A stretch of DNA of 64,000 nucleotides. Source: Bog-105 sp965277435. Its GTDB lineage: Bacteria; Acidobacteriota; Terriglobia; Bryobacterales; Bryobacteraceae. The notes beneath the pieces were generated by a model. The model searched no databases. It was not told where the DNA came from and saw only the letters and a list, made by a program, of their open reading frames with translations. Positions 19,201 through 27,788 of the stretch are shown one piece after another. Location of the stretch: assembly GCA_965277435.1 (NCBI GenBank), contig OZ255821.1:6262001-6326000 (forward strand), read 5' to 3'. Position numbers and translations under genes: made by a program. Within the stretch, counting starts at the first letter, position 1; the number at the start of each line of letters is the position of its first letter.

Positions 19201-19652
19201 ATTTGGAAGTGCTGCCTACGCCGCCCTTTTTCTACGGGCTCGAAGAGCGGGAAGAGGTAACGGTCGAACTGGAACCGGGGAAGACGCTGATCATCCGGCT
19301 GCTGACGGTCGGCGAGCCGCGCAGCGATGGAATGCGCACGGTGTTCTTTGAGTTGAATGGCCAGCCGCGGCAGGTGGAGGTGAACGACAAGTCGATCAAA
19401 GCCGCTGCGAGCGCTCGCCGCAAAGTGGATTCGTCGAAGCCCGGCCAGGTGGGCGCCCCTATTCCCGGGGCGATCACTACTATCTACGTGCAGGAAGGTG
19501 ACGCGGTGCAGAAGGGAGCGCGCCTCTTAATTCTGGAGGCGATGAAGATGCAGACCACGGTGTATGCTCCGGTGGATGGGACGGTGAGCGAACTGGTGGT
19601 AAAAGCGCGCGACACGGTGGAAGCGCGCGATTTGCTTTTGACGATTGAGTGA
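16218..19652 (+). CDS. pyc: Pyruvate carboxylase
   Basis: A 1144-residue single-chain pyruvate carboxylase, which makes oxaloacetate from pyruvate, bicarbonate and ATP to refill the TCA cycle. Residues 1-~450 are biotin carboxylase (MKKLLALNRGEIAIRI, ATP-grasp FGGGGRGMRV, and QVEHTVTE). Residues ~530-800 are the HMGL-like carboxyltransferase (LLTDTTFRDAHQSLMATR, LEMWGGATFDVSMRF). A PYC/OADA-type region follows, and the last ~70 residues are the biotinyl domain with EAMKM, whose Lys is biotinylated. All domains are intact and the length is typical. A tRNA gene follows 41 bases later. Confidence 0.97.
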   Translation: MKKLLALNRGEIAIRILRAANELGLRTVAVYSQEDRLSLHHFKADEAYLIGEGKGPVQAYLDVEGIVKLAAEKEVDAIHPGYGFLAENPALPIACEKYGITFVGPSAQILESLGDKTAARKLAQEAKIPVVPGTEEPVDPASDEAQAIAERIGFPLIIKAAFGGGGRGMRVVDQPGDFKARLDEASQEAAAAFGNAAVFLERFIRHAKHVEMQIIGDRHGNILHLFERDCSVQRRHQKVVEIAPAVGLPAKVRAELADAAVALARASNYYNAGTVEFLVDADTHEWFFIEVNPRIQVEHTVTEMITGIDIVRTQIQVAQGLSLHGEEINLPRQPEIRGHGTALQCRVTTEDPANNFQPNYGRLQTYRSPAGFGIRLDGASAYGGAVISPYYDSLLVKVTAWGRDFKEACQRMDRALREFRIRGVKTNIPFLENVVNHPVFRSGEMTTSFLDDTPELFDFTPRRDRATRLLTFLGDVIVNGNPEAANKPKPRITREARVPVSDKAIVDGTRQRLDKAGPQEFAAWTLQQTRLLLTDTTFRDAHQSLMATRVRTYDLLRIADYVAREIPQLYSLEMWGGATFDVSMRFLLEDPWTRLHELRERIPNICFQMLLRASNAVGYTAYPDNVVREFIQEAAVQGIDIFRIFDSLNWLPNMQVAVEATLKTGRVCEAAVCYTGDILDPAREKYALNYYVRLAKELEKMGTHILGIKDMAGVLKPYAAYKLVKTLRDEVGVPIHLHTHDTSGVNAATILKASEAGVNVADGAISSMSGTTSQPNLNSIVAALAHTERDSGLDFEALNRCSDYWETVRAHYEPFDEAPKSGSSDVYIHEMPGGQYTNLKAQAEAMGLGARWPEVARMYADVNFAFGDIVKVTPSSKVVGDLALFLISHEMKVADLEALPVDHNVTLPNSVADMFMGSLGQPEGGWPPKLQEIILHGKQPEEGRPGANLPPADLEAAAKTVAEQTQSESRTDLLSYLMYPEVFLKFAEARARFGDLEVLPTPPFFYGLEEREEVTVELEPGKTLIIRLLTVGEPRSDGMRTVFFELNGQPRQVEVNDKSIKAAASARRKVDSSKPGQVGAPIPGAITTIYVQEGDAVQKGARLLILEAMKMQTTVYAPVDGTVSELVVKARDTVEARDLLLTIE

Positions 19653-19674
19653 AGTGTGAATGGCCCGGTAGACT
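19645..19674 (+). promoter_or_regulatory. Sigma-70-like promoter for tRNA-Arg
   Basis: TTGAGT (19645-19650) overlaps the pyc stop region, and TAGACT (19669-19674) follows after 18 bases. A start near 19681 would give a leader of about 13 bases before the tRNA. Confidence 0.55.
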
Positions 19675-19693
19675 GAGAGAGGACGTTCGAAGT

Positions 19694-19770
19694 GGGGGCG
19701 TAGCTCATCTGGATAGAGCACCGACCTTCTAAGTCGGGGGTAGCAGGTTCGAGTCCTGCCGCCCCTACCA
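19694..19770 (+). tRNA. tRNA-Arg (anticodon TCT)
   Basis: A full cloverleaf can be drawn: acceptor GGGGGCG pairing with CGCCCCT (one G-T pair), D-stem GCTC/GAGC, anticodon stem CCGAC/GTCGG with loop CTTCTAA (anticodon TCT, reading AGA), and T-arm GCAGG-TTCGAGT-CCTGC. The terminal CCA is encoded. No integrase or duplicated 3' end was seen nearby, so there is no sign that it is an attachment site. Confidence 0.95.
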
Positions 19771-19789
19771 CCACTGTGGGCGGAGATTC

Positions 19790-22489
19790 CTACTCGGTTC
19801 GGAGGGCCGCCATTGGCTCCACTTGCGATGCTCGCCTGGCTGGCAGATAGCCCGCTATGACGGCCATGCTTGCCATGATGGAGATCGCGATGAGTACGAT
19901 AACGGGGTCATCGGATTTCAGCCCGTACAGCTCGCTCTTGATCAACCGGGATGCTGCGATTGCCGCTGGGATGCCGATCCCGAGGCCAATTAGGACGAGT
20001 TGCAGCGTTTCGAGCAGGATCATGCTGGCAATCTGTCCGCGCCCGGCTCCGAGTGCCATGCGAATGCCGATCTCGCCTGTTCTTCGATTTACAGCGTAGG
20101 CCATGAGGCCGTATAAGCCGACACCTGCCAGGAGCAAAGCCAGCACGCCGAACAGGCTCGAGAGGGAAGCGACGAGGCGCTCCTGAATCAACGATTGATC
20201 CACTTGCTCGTCCAGCGTCTTAACGTCCGAGACCGGCAGGCGGCTATCCGTTTGTTTCACGGCTTGCAGGATCGCTGTCGTCATGCGATGAGGTTCGATC
20301 GCGGTGCTGACCTCAAACGTCACTGCGCCCTCTACCGATTGGAACAGCGGTAAGTAAAGCATCGGCACTGGTGATTCCCGGAGACTGCTGGTCTTCGCAT
20401 CTTTCCTGATGCCGATAATGGCGCGCCAACTCGGATCGCCGTTCCATGCCGACACGCTGACATGCCGCCCAATCGGATTTGAATCGCCGAAGTAATCGTG
20501 GGCCATCGTTTCATTGATGATGGCTACTTTGGGAGTTCCAGCCTGGTCGGAGTTGGCAAAATCCCTGCCAGAAACAACGGGAATTTGCAGCGTGCCGAAA
20601 TAGTTCGGTCCCACCTCGTTGATGCCAACGTAGTCCGTTCCTTTTACGGACTGTGACGTGGGAGCATCGATTTTTGGCAGCGTTGAGCCGTGCATACTGA
20701 GAGGGCTGAAGAAGGAAAAGGTCGCTGAGCGAACGCCAGGGATTTGATTGATTCGGTCGAGCAAGCGGTTGTCCACTGGAATGACTCGGTCTCCTTCATA
20801 GCCGATCGTGCCGGGGTCAATCGAGAACAGTAGAAGATTCTCCTTGTTGAAACCGGGATAGAAGTCCTTTAAGTTTTCGAGGCTGCGTACTAGAAGTCCA
20901 GCGCCGACCATGAGGACGAGTGAGACGGCGATCTGTAAAATAATCAGCGCCTTTCCGACTCTCGAACTTGCGTCTGCGCTGCCGTGGATTCGGGTGCCTT
21001 CGATCTTTAGCCGAGCCGCTCGCCACGCAGGCGCCAAGCCAAACAGAAGGGCCGTGCACACGGAAACCACAATCGTAAACAGCAGGACGGCGGCATCGGG
21101 TTGCGCGTTTAGAGAAAGAGGAGTGCCGGCAGGGGACATCAACACCAGAACAAATCGACAAACCGCGAAGGCGGCGATTAAAGCGAGAGCACCACCGCAG
21201 ACGGCGAGCAGAACGCTTTCGGTAAGGAATTGGCGAATCAAGCGCATTCGTCCGGCTCCCACCGTCAGCCGCACCGCGATTTCTCTTTGACGGGCGTTGG
21301 CTCGCGCCAGCATCAAATTGGCGACATTCGCGCAAGTCACAAGAAGCAGTAAGCCGGTGATCACCATCAATATCCAGAGCGGTTTGGAATATTTCTGTCG
21401 TAATTCAGCGAGTCCCTGTCCGCCGGAATTCAATCGAAACTTGCTCACCAGGTAAGACTTCCGAAGGGCGGGAGAATCAAACGGCATACCCGCCGTTGCC
21501 GCCGTCGCTTCGCGCATGGACTGGCGGAAAACTGGTTGTAGATTGGCTGCTGCCTCCTCTTTTGTGACACCTGGTTTCAGCCGGCCCATGACGTTCAGCC
21601 AGGTGCGAAACGAGGCGATCAATATGTCGGCGCGCGTGCCGGCCATCGCCAAACCCGGATTGACTTGCGTGATCGTCGTGAGTGGAAACGAAACATCGAC
21701 CGGGCTGCCGGGCTGAAGACCGAAGAACTCGGGAGGCGTCACTCCAACGATCGTGAACGGCGAATTATTGATCAGTACCTTTTTACCCACCGCCGCAGGA
21801 TCGAGTGCAAAGCGCTTGCGCCAGTAATCGTAGGTGATGACGGCCACTTGACTCGCGCTCTTTTCATCGCCGGGTTCGATGGGCCGCCCCGCAATCGCTT
21901 GCACTTCGAGCGTGGAAAAATAGTCGCCGGAAACAGCTTGCCCTTTAGCGACTCCGCCTTGTCCGTCTACTTCTACATTGATCTTGAAATCTAAGTTGCA
22001 GAAGGCCAGCACGCCTGAGAACACTTGATTGCGGTCGCGAAATTCTTTGAAGGCCTGATAAGCAAATGCGCTGTTCTCTCCGAAAGCCGGATTGACAGTC
22101 TTGAACTCCACGAGCTGCTCGGAATTCTTGACCGGCAGCATTTTCAACAGAGCCGCGTTAATCAAGCTGAAGATCGCCGTGTTGACTCCAATGCCGAGCG
22201 CAAGCGATGCGATCACGACGAACGTGAAAACTCGAGTTTTCGCGAGCGTGCGCGCGGCATAGCGAACGTCTTGCCAGACAGTTTCAAAGAACCGGATGCT
22301 GTTCATGCGATAGATCTCCTCTCGAATGAGGGTGGAGTTTCCGAGTTTGCGGCGCGCGGCCTGGCGGGCTTGGTCGGAAGACAGGCCGCGCGCGAGGTTT
22401 TCGTCGGTTTCGATTTCGAGATACGCGGCCAGTTCGCGAGCGCGCTCTTGGTCCCACTGCTTGCGGCGAAAGAAACGGTTCCAGTGCAT
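19790..22489 (-). CDS. ADOP-type MacB/FtsX permease
   Basis: An 899-residue acidobacterial duplicated orphan permease. Residues 1-~65 form the soluble N-terminal helical domain typical of the family (RARELAAYLEIETDE, ARRKLGN). A membrane helix and first periplasmic MacB domain follow (SLALGIGVNTAIFSLINAALL), then an FtsX block near 370-480 (ANVANLMLARANARQREIAVRLTVGAG), a second periplasmic domain and a second FtsX block near 770-890 (TGEIGIRMALGAGRGQ). No ATPase gene is nearby, hence 'orphan'. It lies seven bases after a PadR regulator gene, so it is probably controlled by it. The substrate is unknown. Confidence 0.92.
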   Translation of the reverse strand: MHWNRFFRRKQWDQERARELAAYLEIETDENLARGLSSDQARQAARRKLGNSTLIREEIYRMNSIRFFETVWQDVRYAARTLAKTRVFTFVVIASLALGIGVNTAIFSLINAALLKMLPVKNSEQLVEFKTVNPAFGENSAFAYQAFKEFRDRNQVFSGVLAFCNLDFKINVEVDGQGGVAKGQAVSGDYFSTLEVQAIAGRPIEPGDEKSASQVAVITYDYWRKRFALDPAAVGKKVLINNSPFTIVGVTPPEFFGLQPGSPVDVSFPLTTITQVNPGLAMAGTRADILIASFRTWLNVMGRLKPGVTKEEAAANLQPVFRQSMREATAATAGMPFDSPALRKSYLVSKFRLNSGGQGLAELRQKYSKPLWILMVITGLLLLVTCANVANLMLARANARQREIAVRLTVGAGRMRLIRQFLTESVLLAVCGGALALIAAFAVCRFVLVLMSPAGTPLSLNAQPDAAVLLFTIVVSVCTALLFGLAPAWRAARLKIEGTRIHGSADASSRVGKALIILQIAVSLVLMVGAGLLVRSLENLKDFYPGFNKENLLLFSIDPGTIGYEGDRVIPVDNRLLDRINQIPGVRSATFSFFSPLSMHGSTLPKIDAPTSQSVKGTDYVGINEVGPNYFGTLQIPVVSGRDFANSDQAGTPKVAIINETMAHDYFGDSNPIGRHVSVSAWNGDPSWRAIIGIRKDAKTSSLRESPVPMLYLPLFQSVEGAVTFEVSTAIEPHRMTTAILQAVKQTDSRLPVSDVKTLDEQVDQSLIQERLVASLSSLFGVLALLLAGVGLYGLMAYAVNRRTGEIGIRMALGAGRGQIASMILLETLQLVLIGLGIGIPAAIAASRLIKSELYGLKSDDPVIVLIAISIMASMAVIAGYLPARRASQVEPMAALRTE

Positions 22490-22496
22490 ACCGGAC

Positions 22497-22850
22497 CTAC
22501 TCTTCGGCCGGGCGCAAAACCCGATTCACCGCGTGGACCAGCCGGTCCCAGCGCGTGGTGTGATCTCTAAGCTGCTTACGGCCCGAGGCGGTCAACCGGT
22601 AGTAGCGGGCCTTGCGATTGTTTTCCGAAGTGCCCCAGAGCGACGCGATCCAGCCACGGCTTTCCAGGCGATGCAGCGCCGGGTACAAAGAGCCATGCTC
22701 GACCTGAAGAACATCTTCCGAGCGCTGTTGGATGTTGTGGGCGATGGTATGGCCGTGCGCGGGGCCTAAAATCAGGGTTTGCAAAATGAGCAGGTCTAGC
22801 GTACCTTGCAGCATTTCGCCTTCGAGCGGATGTCCTTTTCTTGCCGGCAT
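22497..22850 (-). CDS. PadR-family transcriptional regulator (acidobacterial type)
   Basis: A 117-residue winged-helix regulator: LQGTLDLLILQTL, then AHGHTIAHNIQQRSEDVLQVEHGSLYPALHRLESRGW (split as GHTIAHNIQQ and VEHGSLYPALHRLE), then the wing segment RKARYYRLTASGRKQL. This short form without a long C-terminal helix is the one found beside ADOP permeases in acidobacteria. It is the first gene of a two-gene operon with the permease, spaced by seven bases. Its ligand is unknown. Confidence 0.92.
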   Translation of the reverse strand: MPARKGHPLEGEMLQGTLDLLILQTLILGPAHGHTIAHNIQQRSEDVLQVEHGSLYPALHRLESRGWIASLWGTSENNRKARYYRLTASGRKQLRDHTTRWDRLVHAVNRVLRPAEE

Positions 22851-23188
22851 CTTTTCCCGAGTATCCCATAGATCATCGACCGGAGAAACTTAGGAGGCGT
22901 GAGATGTGTATGGCCCTGGTTACATAGGTGACACTTTCGACCCAGGACACGGGTGACAATTTTCCCTTTGAGTATCGCGGAAGCGGTGCCGGGGAGCCGG
23001 AGGCGAAGCGACACTGCTTCCTAATTTCCGGTTTGCCGACAATACAATTGAAGGCACATGGATGGCACTTCAACGACTAGTACGTTTCTCGCCCTGGTGA
23101 CATCCTACAGGGAGATGTACAAAGGCGGCGACCCTATTCTTAGGCACCCATTCGTGGTTACCGACCGGATGTCAATCATGGACTTCGC
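22851..23188. other. Gene-free 338-bp interval with orphan translation start and IS-like repeats
   Basis: No credible coding region. It holds a perfect AGGAGG (22892-22897) followed after six bases by ATG (22904), but the frame stops after seven codons where a direct repeat begins (22922-22962). Further on, CCCTG (23092-23096) and CAGGG (23108-23112) flank a GGTGACATC segment that resembles the same motif. The arrangement looks like a scar left by a small mobile element; no transposase remains. Confidence 0.45.
22922..22962 (+). repeat. Two direct copies of an ACAnnGGTGACAnTTT motif
   Basis: ACATAGGTGACACTTT (22922-22937) and ACACGGGTGACAATTT (22947-22962) are spaced by 25 bases. Multiple GGTGACA boxes of this kind resemble the ends of insertion sequences, but I cannot name the family with certainty. 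Confidence 0.45.
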
Positions 23189-26142
23189 GTGACGTCAAGA
23201 CGCCGGCAGCGAACCGAGGATTTGCGCCGCGCGGCTAGCCGCCAGCCCCCGACCGATCGTGAACGGTTCCTGGCGGATACCGCGACTGAAATTTCCGGCC
23301 GCCGGGAAGGCGATCAGCTTGGGCCTTACAAATTGGAGGGATTGCTCGGGGCTGGGGGTATGGGAAAGGTCTACCGCGCCACTGACACCCGGCTAAATCG
23401 CAAGGTGGCCGTGAAGATCACTACGGAACACTTTCAAGAACGCTTTGAGCGCGAGGCGCGAGCGATTGCCGCGTTCAATCATCCGCACATTTGCACGCTC
23501 TACGATGTAGGACCGAACTGCCTGGTGATGGAGTTGCTGGAAGGTTCGACGCTGGCCGACGAGATCAAGAACGGCCCACTCGCTTGGGAGAAGGTGATTC
23601 GGCATGGAGCGCAAGTTACTGCCGCGCTGACGGAGGCGCACGCTCGCGGCGTTGTGCATCGGGATCTGAAGCCGGGCAACATCATGCTGACTCGGCATGG
23701 CGTCAAAGTGATGGATTTCGGGCTCGCCCGGATGGCCTCCGAGGCAACACTCACGGCAGCCAACACGCTGATGGGAACGCCCGCTTACATGGCGCCCGAG
23801 CAGATGAAGGGTTGGGAGGCCGATGAACGAACGGATCTGTTCGCACTCGGGCTGTTGCTGTATGAAATGGCAGCGGGGGAAACTGCCGTTCCCTGAGCGA
23901 TCGCTCGGGCGGATGCTAGCAGACGGCTCCATTGGCATTGCCCCCAGGCTATCGGTTGAGCGTTCGGATGTCCCGGCGTTTCTGGATGAGCTTGTAGCGA
24001 AGCTGCTCCAGGCGAAGCCAGCGGAGCGCCATCAATCCGGGGCCGAGGTCGGGGCCCTGCTGGCAGCGGAGACCGAACGGACAGCCAAGCCTCCTGTCTC
24101 GGCGGCGCGAGATCTCCTTCGCCCGGCAGTTCTGGTTCCGGCCGCACTCGCGCTCGTGCTGGCGATCGCAGGGGGAGTCTGGGTGCAGCAGCGAGCAGAA
24201 CGGCGGCGCTGGGCGCGCGAAGATGCAATCCCGGAAATCCAAAAGCTGCTTGCAGATAGCAAGCCGTTGGCCGCTTTCGAAGTCTTGCTCAAAGCCGAGC
24301 GCTATCTCCCTGGCAATGCGCAACTCGCGCAAGTGGCACAGAGATTCACGCGATTTTCCTCGATAAAGTCAGCTACGCCGGGGGCAAAGGTGGAACTTCA
24401 GGATTACCTCGCTCCGGACGAGGCATGGTACACGCTGGGCGTCACTCCGCTTCCGCGTGTGAGAATTCCTGACGGATACTTTCGCTGGAGGCTTTCTCAA
24501 CCACTTTATCCACCAGGAGCCGCAGCCTTTGTGTCCGCCCCATGACGGAGGACTCTATGGAGTTCCCGTTCAAGGCAGCGGCCGGCCTGCCGCCCGAGAT
24601 GGTGCATGTGCCTGGCGGTCCATGGCAGGACCTGGTCGGCTTTGTCGGTTGGTTGAACTATCTGCTGCCTGCCTTTGACATGGATCGGTTTGAAGTCACG
24701 AATCGCGACTATCAGAAGTTCGTGGACGCGGGAGGTTATCAGAAGCGCGAATACTGGCGAGAAAAATTCCTCAAAGAAGGTAAAGAGTTGACTTGGGAAG
24801 AGGCGATGGATATTTTTCGCGATCCCACGGGTCGTCCGGGCCCTTCGACTTGGGAGGCTGGCCATTTTTCACCGGGACAAGCGGAGTACCCGGTTTCGGG
24901 AGTAAGTTGGTACGAGGCTTCTGCATATCTCGCGTTCGCGAACAAGACTCTTCCGGCCTTGGGACAGTGGTACAAGACGGCGCCCAACGATGTCGCAAGA
25001 TACACCATCGACCAAAGCCGTTTTGGAGGGGGTGGCCTCTTGCGGTAGGCAGTTCTCAAGCAGTCGGGCTTTATGGGACGTATGACTTGGTCGGGAACGT
25101 GAGGGAATGGTGTCTCAATACGATCGATCGGGATCGACGCCTCATTCTAGGTGGTGCCTGGAGAACACAGACTTACCAGGCATATGAACCGGAGGCCCTA
25201 CCGCCGTTCGACCGATCCGCGTTCAATGGGTTCCGCGGCGTGCGCAACTTTGAGCCTCTGAACGCAACTGTGGCCGGACCGATCGTCAGAACGGCCAGAG
25301 ATTTCTCAAAGGTAAAGCCAGCAACGGATCAGGTGTTTGCCCTATACAGGGCGATGTACGCCTACGACGATCGCCCGTTAGACCCGAAGGACAGTGGGAC
25401 CGCGCAGGATACGGTGGATTGGACGAAGCAGAAGATCACCATTGATGCCGGCTACGACAACGAGCGCCTCCCTATGTACCTCCTCCTTCCGAAACATGTG
25501 CACCCTCCTTATCAAACTGTTCTGTTCTTCCCGAGCGCCCGGGTCAACACCATGTCGAACAGCCAGGACCTGGGAGATTTGGATTTGGTCGATTACGTCA
25601 TCAGGAGTGGTCGTGCACTGCTGTATCCGATTTATCGGGAGACTTACGAGCGACACCTCGACGGTTTGCCACTACCGGGAGAGGTGGGTGACCGGGAGCT
25701 CACTATCCAAGAATCGAAGGAGGTGCGCCGCGCAGTCGATTATCTGGAAACGCGCCCGGATCTCATCAATAGAGACAAACTCGCGTATCTCGGTGTGAGC
25801 CAGGGCAGTGCGTACGGCGTGATCTTCACGGCATTGGAGGACCGCTTCCGAGCGGTCGTTTTTCTGGATGGCGGATTTTTCCTCAATCCGGCGCTGCCAG
25901 GAAGAGATCAAGCGGATTTTGCGCCGCGTTTGAGAAAGCCGACATTGATGGTGAATGGCAAGTATGATTTTACGTTTCCGCCGGATCAGGCACAACTGCC
26001 GATGTTCAAGATGATTGGGACGCCTCCGGCGGACAAATATCGAAAGCTGCTGGAATCGCCGCACGACGTTAGTCAGCTCAAGCCGGAGTTGTCCAGCGAA
26101 ATGCTTCGCTTTCTAGATAAGTACCTCGGCCGCGTGAACTAG
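23189..26142 (+). pseudogene. Ser/Thr kinase - SUMF1-like - alpha/beta hydrolase fusion, three frameshifts
   Basis: Four overlapping open frames together encode one ~980-residue architecture. GTG 23189 begins a shortened N-terminal cap and a kinase domain with all key motifs (GAGGMGKVYRATD, VAVK, HRDLKPGN, DFG, APE). Next come a membrane helix (VLVPAALALVLAIAGGVW), a PEGA-like stretch, a SUMF1/formylglycine-enzyme-like domain (MVHVPGG, YPVSGVSWYEA, LVGNVREWCLN, FRGVRNF) and a hydrolase domain with the nucleophile motif GVSQGS and a final ESPHDV. Lesions: one extra G in the run 23875-23879, one missing base at the C run 24538-24541, and one missing base at the G run 25028-25032. ATG 24542 is therefore an internal codon, not a gene start. 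It could be real decay or homopolymer error. Confidence 0.72.
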
Positions 26143-26147
26143 TGAGC

Positions 26148-26244
26148 TGTCCCGGTGATTTCGATAGCGATCCTGCACTGCGGTAACGCATTCAGAGCCG
26201 CGAGCGTAGCGACCGGTGCACTAAGCTAAGCAAAGACCGGGACA
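26148..26244. repeat. Palindrome-bounded intergenic element (97 bp)
   Basis: TGTCCCGGT (26148-26156) and ACCGGGACA (26236-26244) are a perfect 9-bp inverted repeat enclosing a GC-rich interior with a GCGAGCGTAGCGACC segment. It fills most of the gap between the convergent broken kinase and ECF genes. It may be a miniature element or a bidirectional terminator. Confidence 0.45.
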
Positions 26245-26282
26245 TCCTAATAGGTTAGAGAGAGGATCGCGGGCAGCGCCAA

Positions 26283-26849
26283 TCAGCCCGAGAGTTCGGC
26301 CAGCAGCCAAGCCCGCGCCATCTTCCAATCGCGCATGACGCTTTGCGGGGAAATCGCCAGCACTTCTGCGACCTCCTCCACACTCAAGCCCCCAAAAAAT
26401 CGGAGCTCGATGACCTTTGCTTTGCGCGCATCGATCTGAGCCAGCAAATCCAGCGCGTCGTCGATGGCAACAATCTCACGGCCTTTGTAGCCATCCCCGA
26501 TCTGCGGGGCTTCGTCCAGACTCAGGCGCAGGGCCGTTCCGCCTCGCTTGCCCATGCCTTTAGCGCGGGCGCGGTCCACCAGAATACGCCTCATCATGTT
26601 CGCCGAAACTGCGAAGAAATGCGCCCGATCCCGCCAGCTGACGCTTTCCACATCCAGCAGCCGCAGAAAGACTTCGTGAACCAACGCTGTGGTCTGCAAC
26701 GTATTGCCGGGCTTCTCGTTGCTCATATACTTGTCGGCCGTTCGGCGTAATTCGACGTACACCTTGGGCGTGAGCTCCTCCAATGCACCCCGGTCGCCCC
26801 CGCTCCAGGCCTTCAGGAGCTGAGTCACCTCCTTTGATTTCCCATCCAT
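26283..26849 (-). CDS. ECF-type RNA polymerase sigma factor (TIGR02999-like)
   Basis: From ATG 26849 (MDGKSKEVTQLLKAW) the protein is 188 residues; the 36 extra codons upstream look non-coding and the ATG at 26858 is an alternative. Region 2 includes YVELRRTADKYMSNEKPGNT and AHFFAVSANMMRRILVDRAR; region 4 includes IELRFFGGLSVEEVAEVL and ISPQSVMRDW. It is the same sub-family as the sigma factor at 12351-12983 (similar at most conserved positions) and likewise sits between Ser/Thr kinases, both of them broken here. It is convergent with one kinase gene and divergent from the small secreted protein, which is a plausible target. Confidence 0.88.
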   Translation of the reverse strand: MDGKSKEVTQLLKAWSGGDRGALEELTPKVYVELRRTADKYMSNEKPGNTLQTTALVHEVFLRLLDVESVSWRDRAHFFAVSANMMRRILVDRARAKGMGKRGGTALRLSLDEAPQIGDGYKGREIVAIDDALDLLAQIDARKAKVIELRFFGGLSVEEVAEVLAISPQSVMRDWKMARAWLLAELSG

Positions 26850-27029
26850 GAGTCTCATTAACGCACTGAAGTGTACGTCCGTGCGCCTGTAAAAAAAAGG
26901 AAGGCGCGTTGTAGTTATCGACCACAATTCTCGCTTACCCGGTGCAGGACGAAACACTCCGTCCGGCGGGTTGGAGAGCGACTAAACAACTTAGTCCCAG
27001 CTTCCAGCTCACACCTAAGGAGACTTCAT

Positions 27030-27554
27030 ATGAAGACAAACAATCGATTTACGACGTGCGGAGCTGCTTTGATGGGACTGCTCAGTCTCGCTGTGCTGGT
27101 AGGCCCTACCCCGGCATTTGCCCAAGAGGCAAAAGTCGAGCTGGCCGCGGGGTGGGGGCCGGAAGGGTCGTGGCTTTATACGGTGACCATACCGGGGTTT
27201 ACCTTCCAGGGGCTGGAGACTTATTCGGCAGGCGGAGGATATACCGAAGCGGATCAGTTGTCATTCAATCCAAGCGCGGTGGCGAGCGCTGGACACGGGA
27301 CGTGGAAATGCACAGGGGAAAGAACCTTCGTTCTCACGTATCTAAATCTCACCTTCGACTCTTTCAACGGCGGGAACCCTACTGGAACGTTGAAAGTCCG
27401 TCAAACGACCAAATTGGGCAAAAATGGAAATTCTTATAGCGGTTCGGGCGACTACACGTACTACGACCTGAAAGGCAACCCAATTCCCAGCATCAGTGGC
27501 ACCTTCACGATTACGGCCAAGCGGATTCGTGTGGAAGAGCCGGCGAAGAATTAG
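27030..27554 (+). CDS. Small exported beta-rich protein of unknown function
   Basis: ATG 27030 is preceded by AAGGAG and gives 174 residues. A clean signal peptide ends at AFA-QEA. The mature part is rich in Gly, Thr and aromatic residues in short beta-like segments (WLYTVTIPGFTFQG, RTFVLTYLNLTFDSF, GTFTITAKRIRVEEP), suggestive of a small beta-barrel or lipocalin-like fold, but I do not recognise the family. It is transcribed divergently from the ECF sigma gene with about 180 bases between starts, so control by that sigma factor is possible. A 12-bp hairpin follows the stop. Confidence 0.65.
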   Translation: MKTNNRFTTCGAALMGLLSLAVLVGPTPAFAQEAKVELAAGWGPEGSWLYTVTIPGFTFQGLETYSAGGGYTEADQLSFNPSAVASAGHGTWKCTGERTFVLTYLNLTFDSFNGGNPTGTLKVRQTTKLGKNGNSYSGSGDYTYYDLKGNPIPSISGTFTITAKRIRVEEPAKN

Positions 27555-27573
27555 ACTCTTCGAGAGAGCGATG

Positions 27574-27609
27574 CAGGCTTGGCGGGTCGGAGAGCGTCCG
27601 CCAAGCCTG
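27574..27609 (+). terminator. Strong 12-bp hairpin after the exported protein
   Basis: CAGGCTTGGCGG (27574-27585) and CCGCCAAGCCTG (27598-27609) pair perfectly with a 12-nt loop, 20 bases after the stop. No T-tract follows, so it may be a Rho-assisted terminator or a dispersed palindrome. Confidence 0.45.
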
Positions 27610-27788
27610 ACAGGATTTCCGGCGTCGGCTCCGGCGGATTCGAACGGTTGCGCGCGATTGCCGGTCTGAAGAACCAGGAGTACGATCCCATCGTACTGAC
27701 GGTCGGTTGTGCCCCGGTTTCAGTACCGTTACAGTTAGGTGCTTTGTAAAATGCTGCGGTAGATTGGAGCATCCGAGGCTGACCGCGT

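Noticed and set aside
19694..19770. tRNA-Arg as an integration site for a genomic island
   Set aside because: No integrase gene and no repeated 3' tRNA segment were seen in the following 10 kb.
24542..25048. Stand-alone SUMF1-like gene starting at ATG 24542
   Set aside because: The ATG follows a C run where the upstream frame breaks, and the expected protein reads through it; it is an internal part of the kinase fusion.
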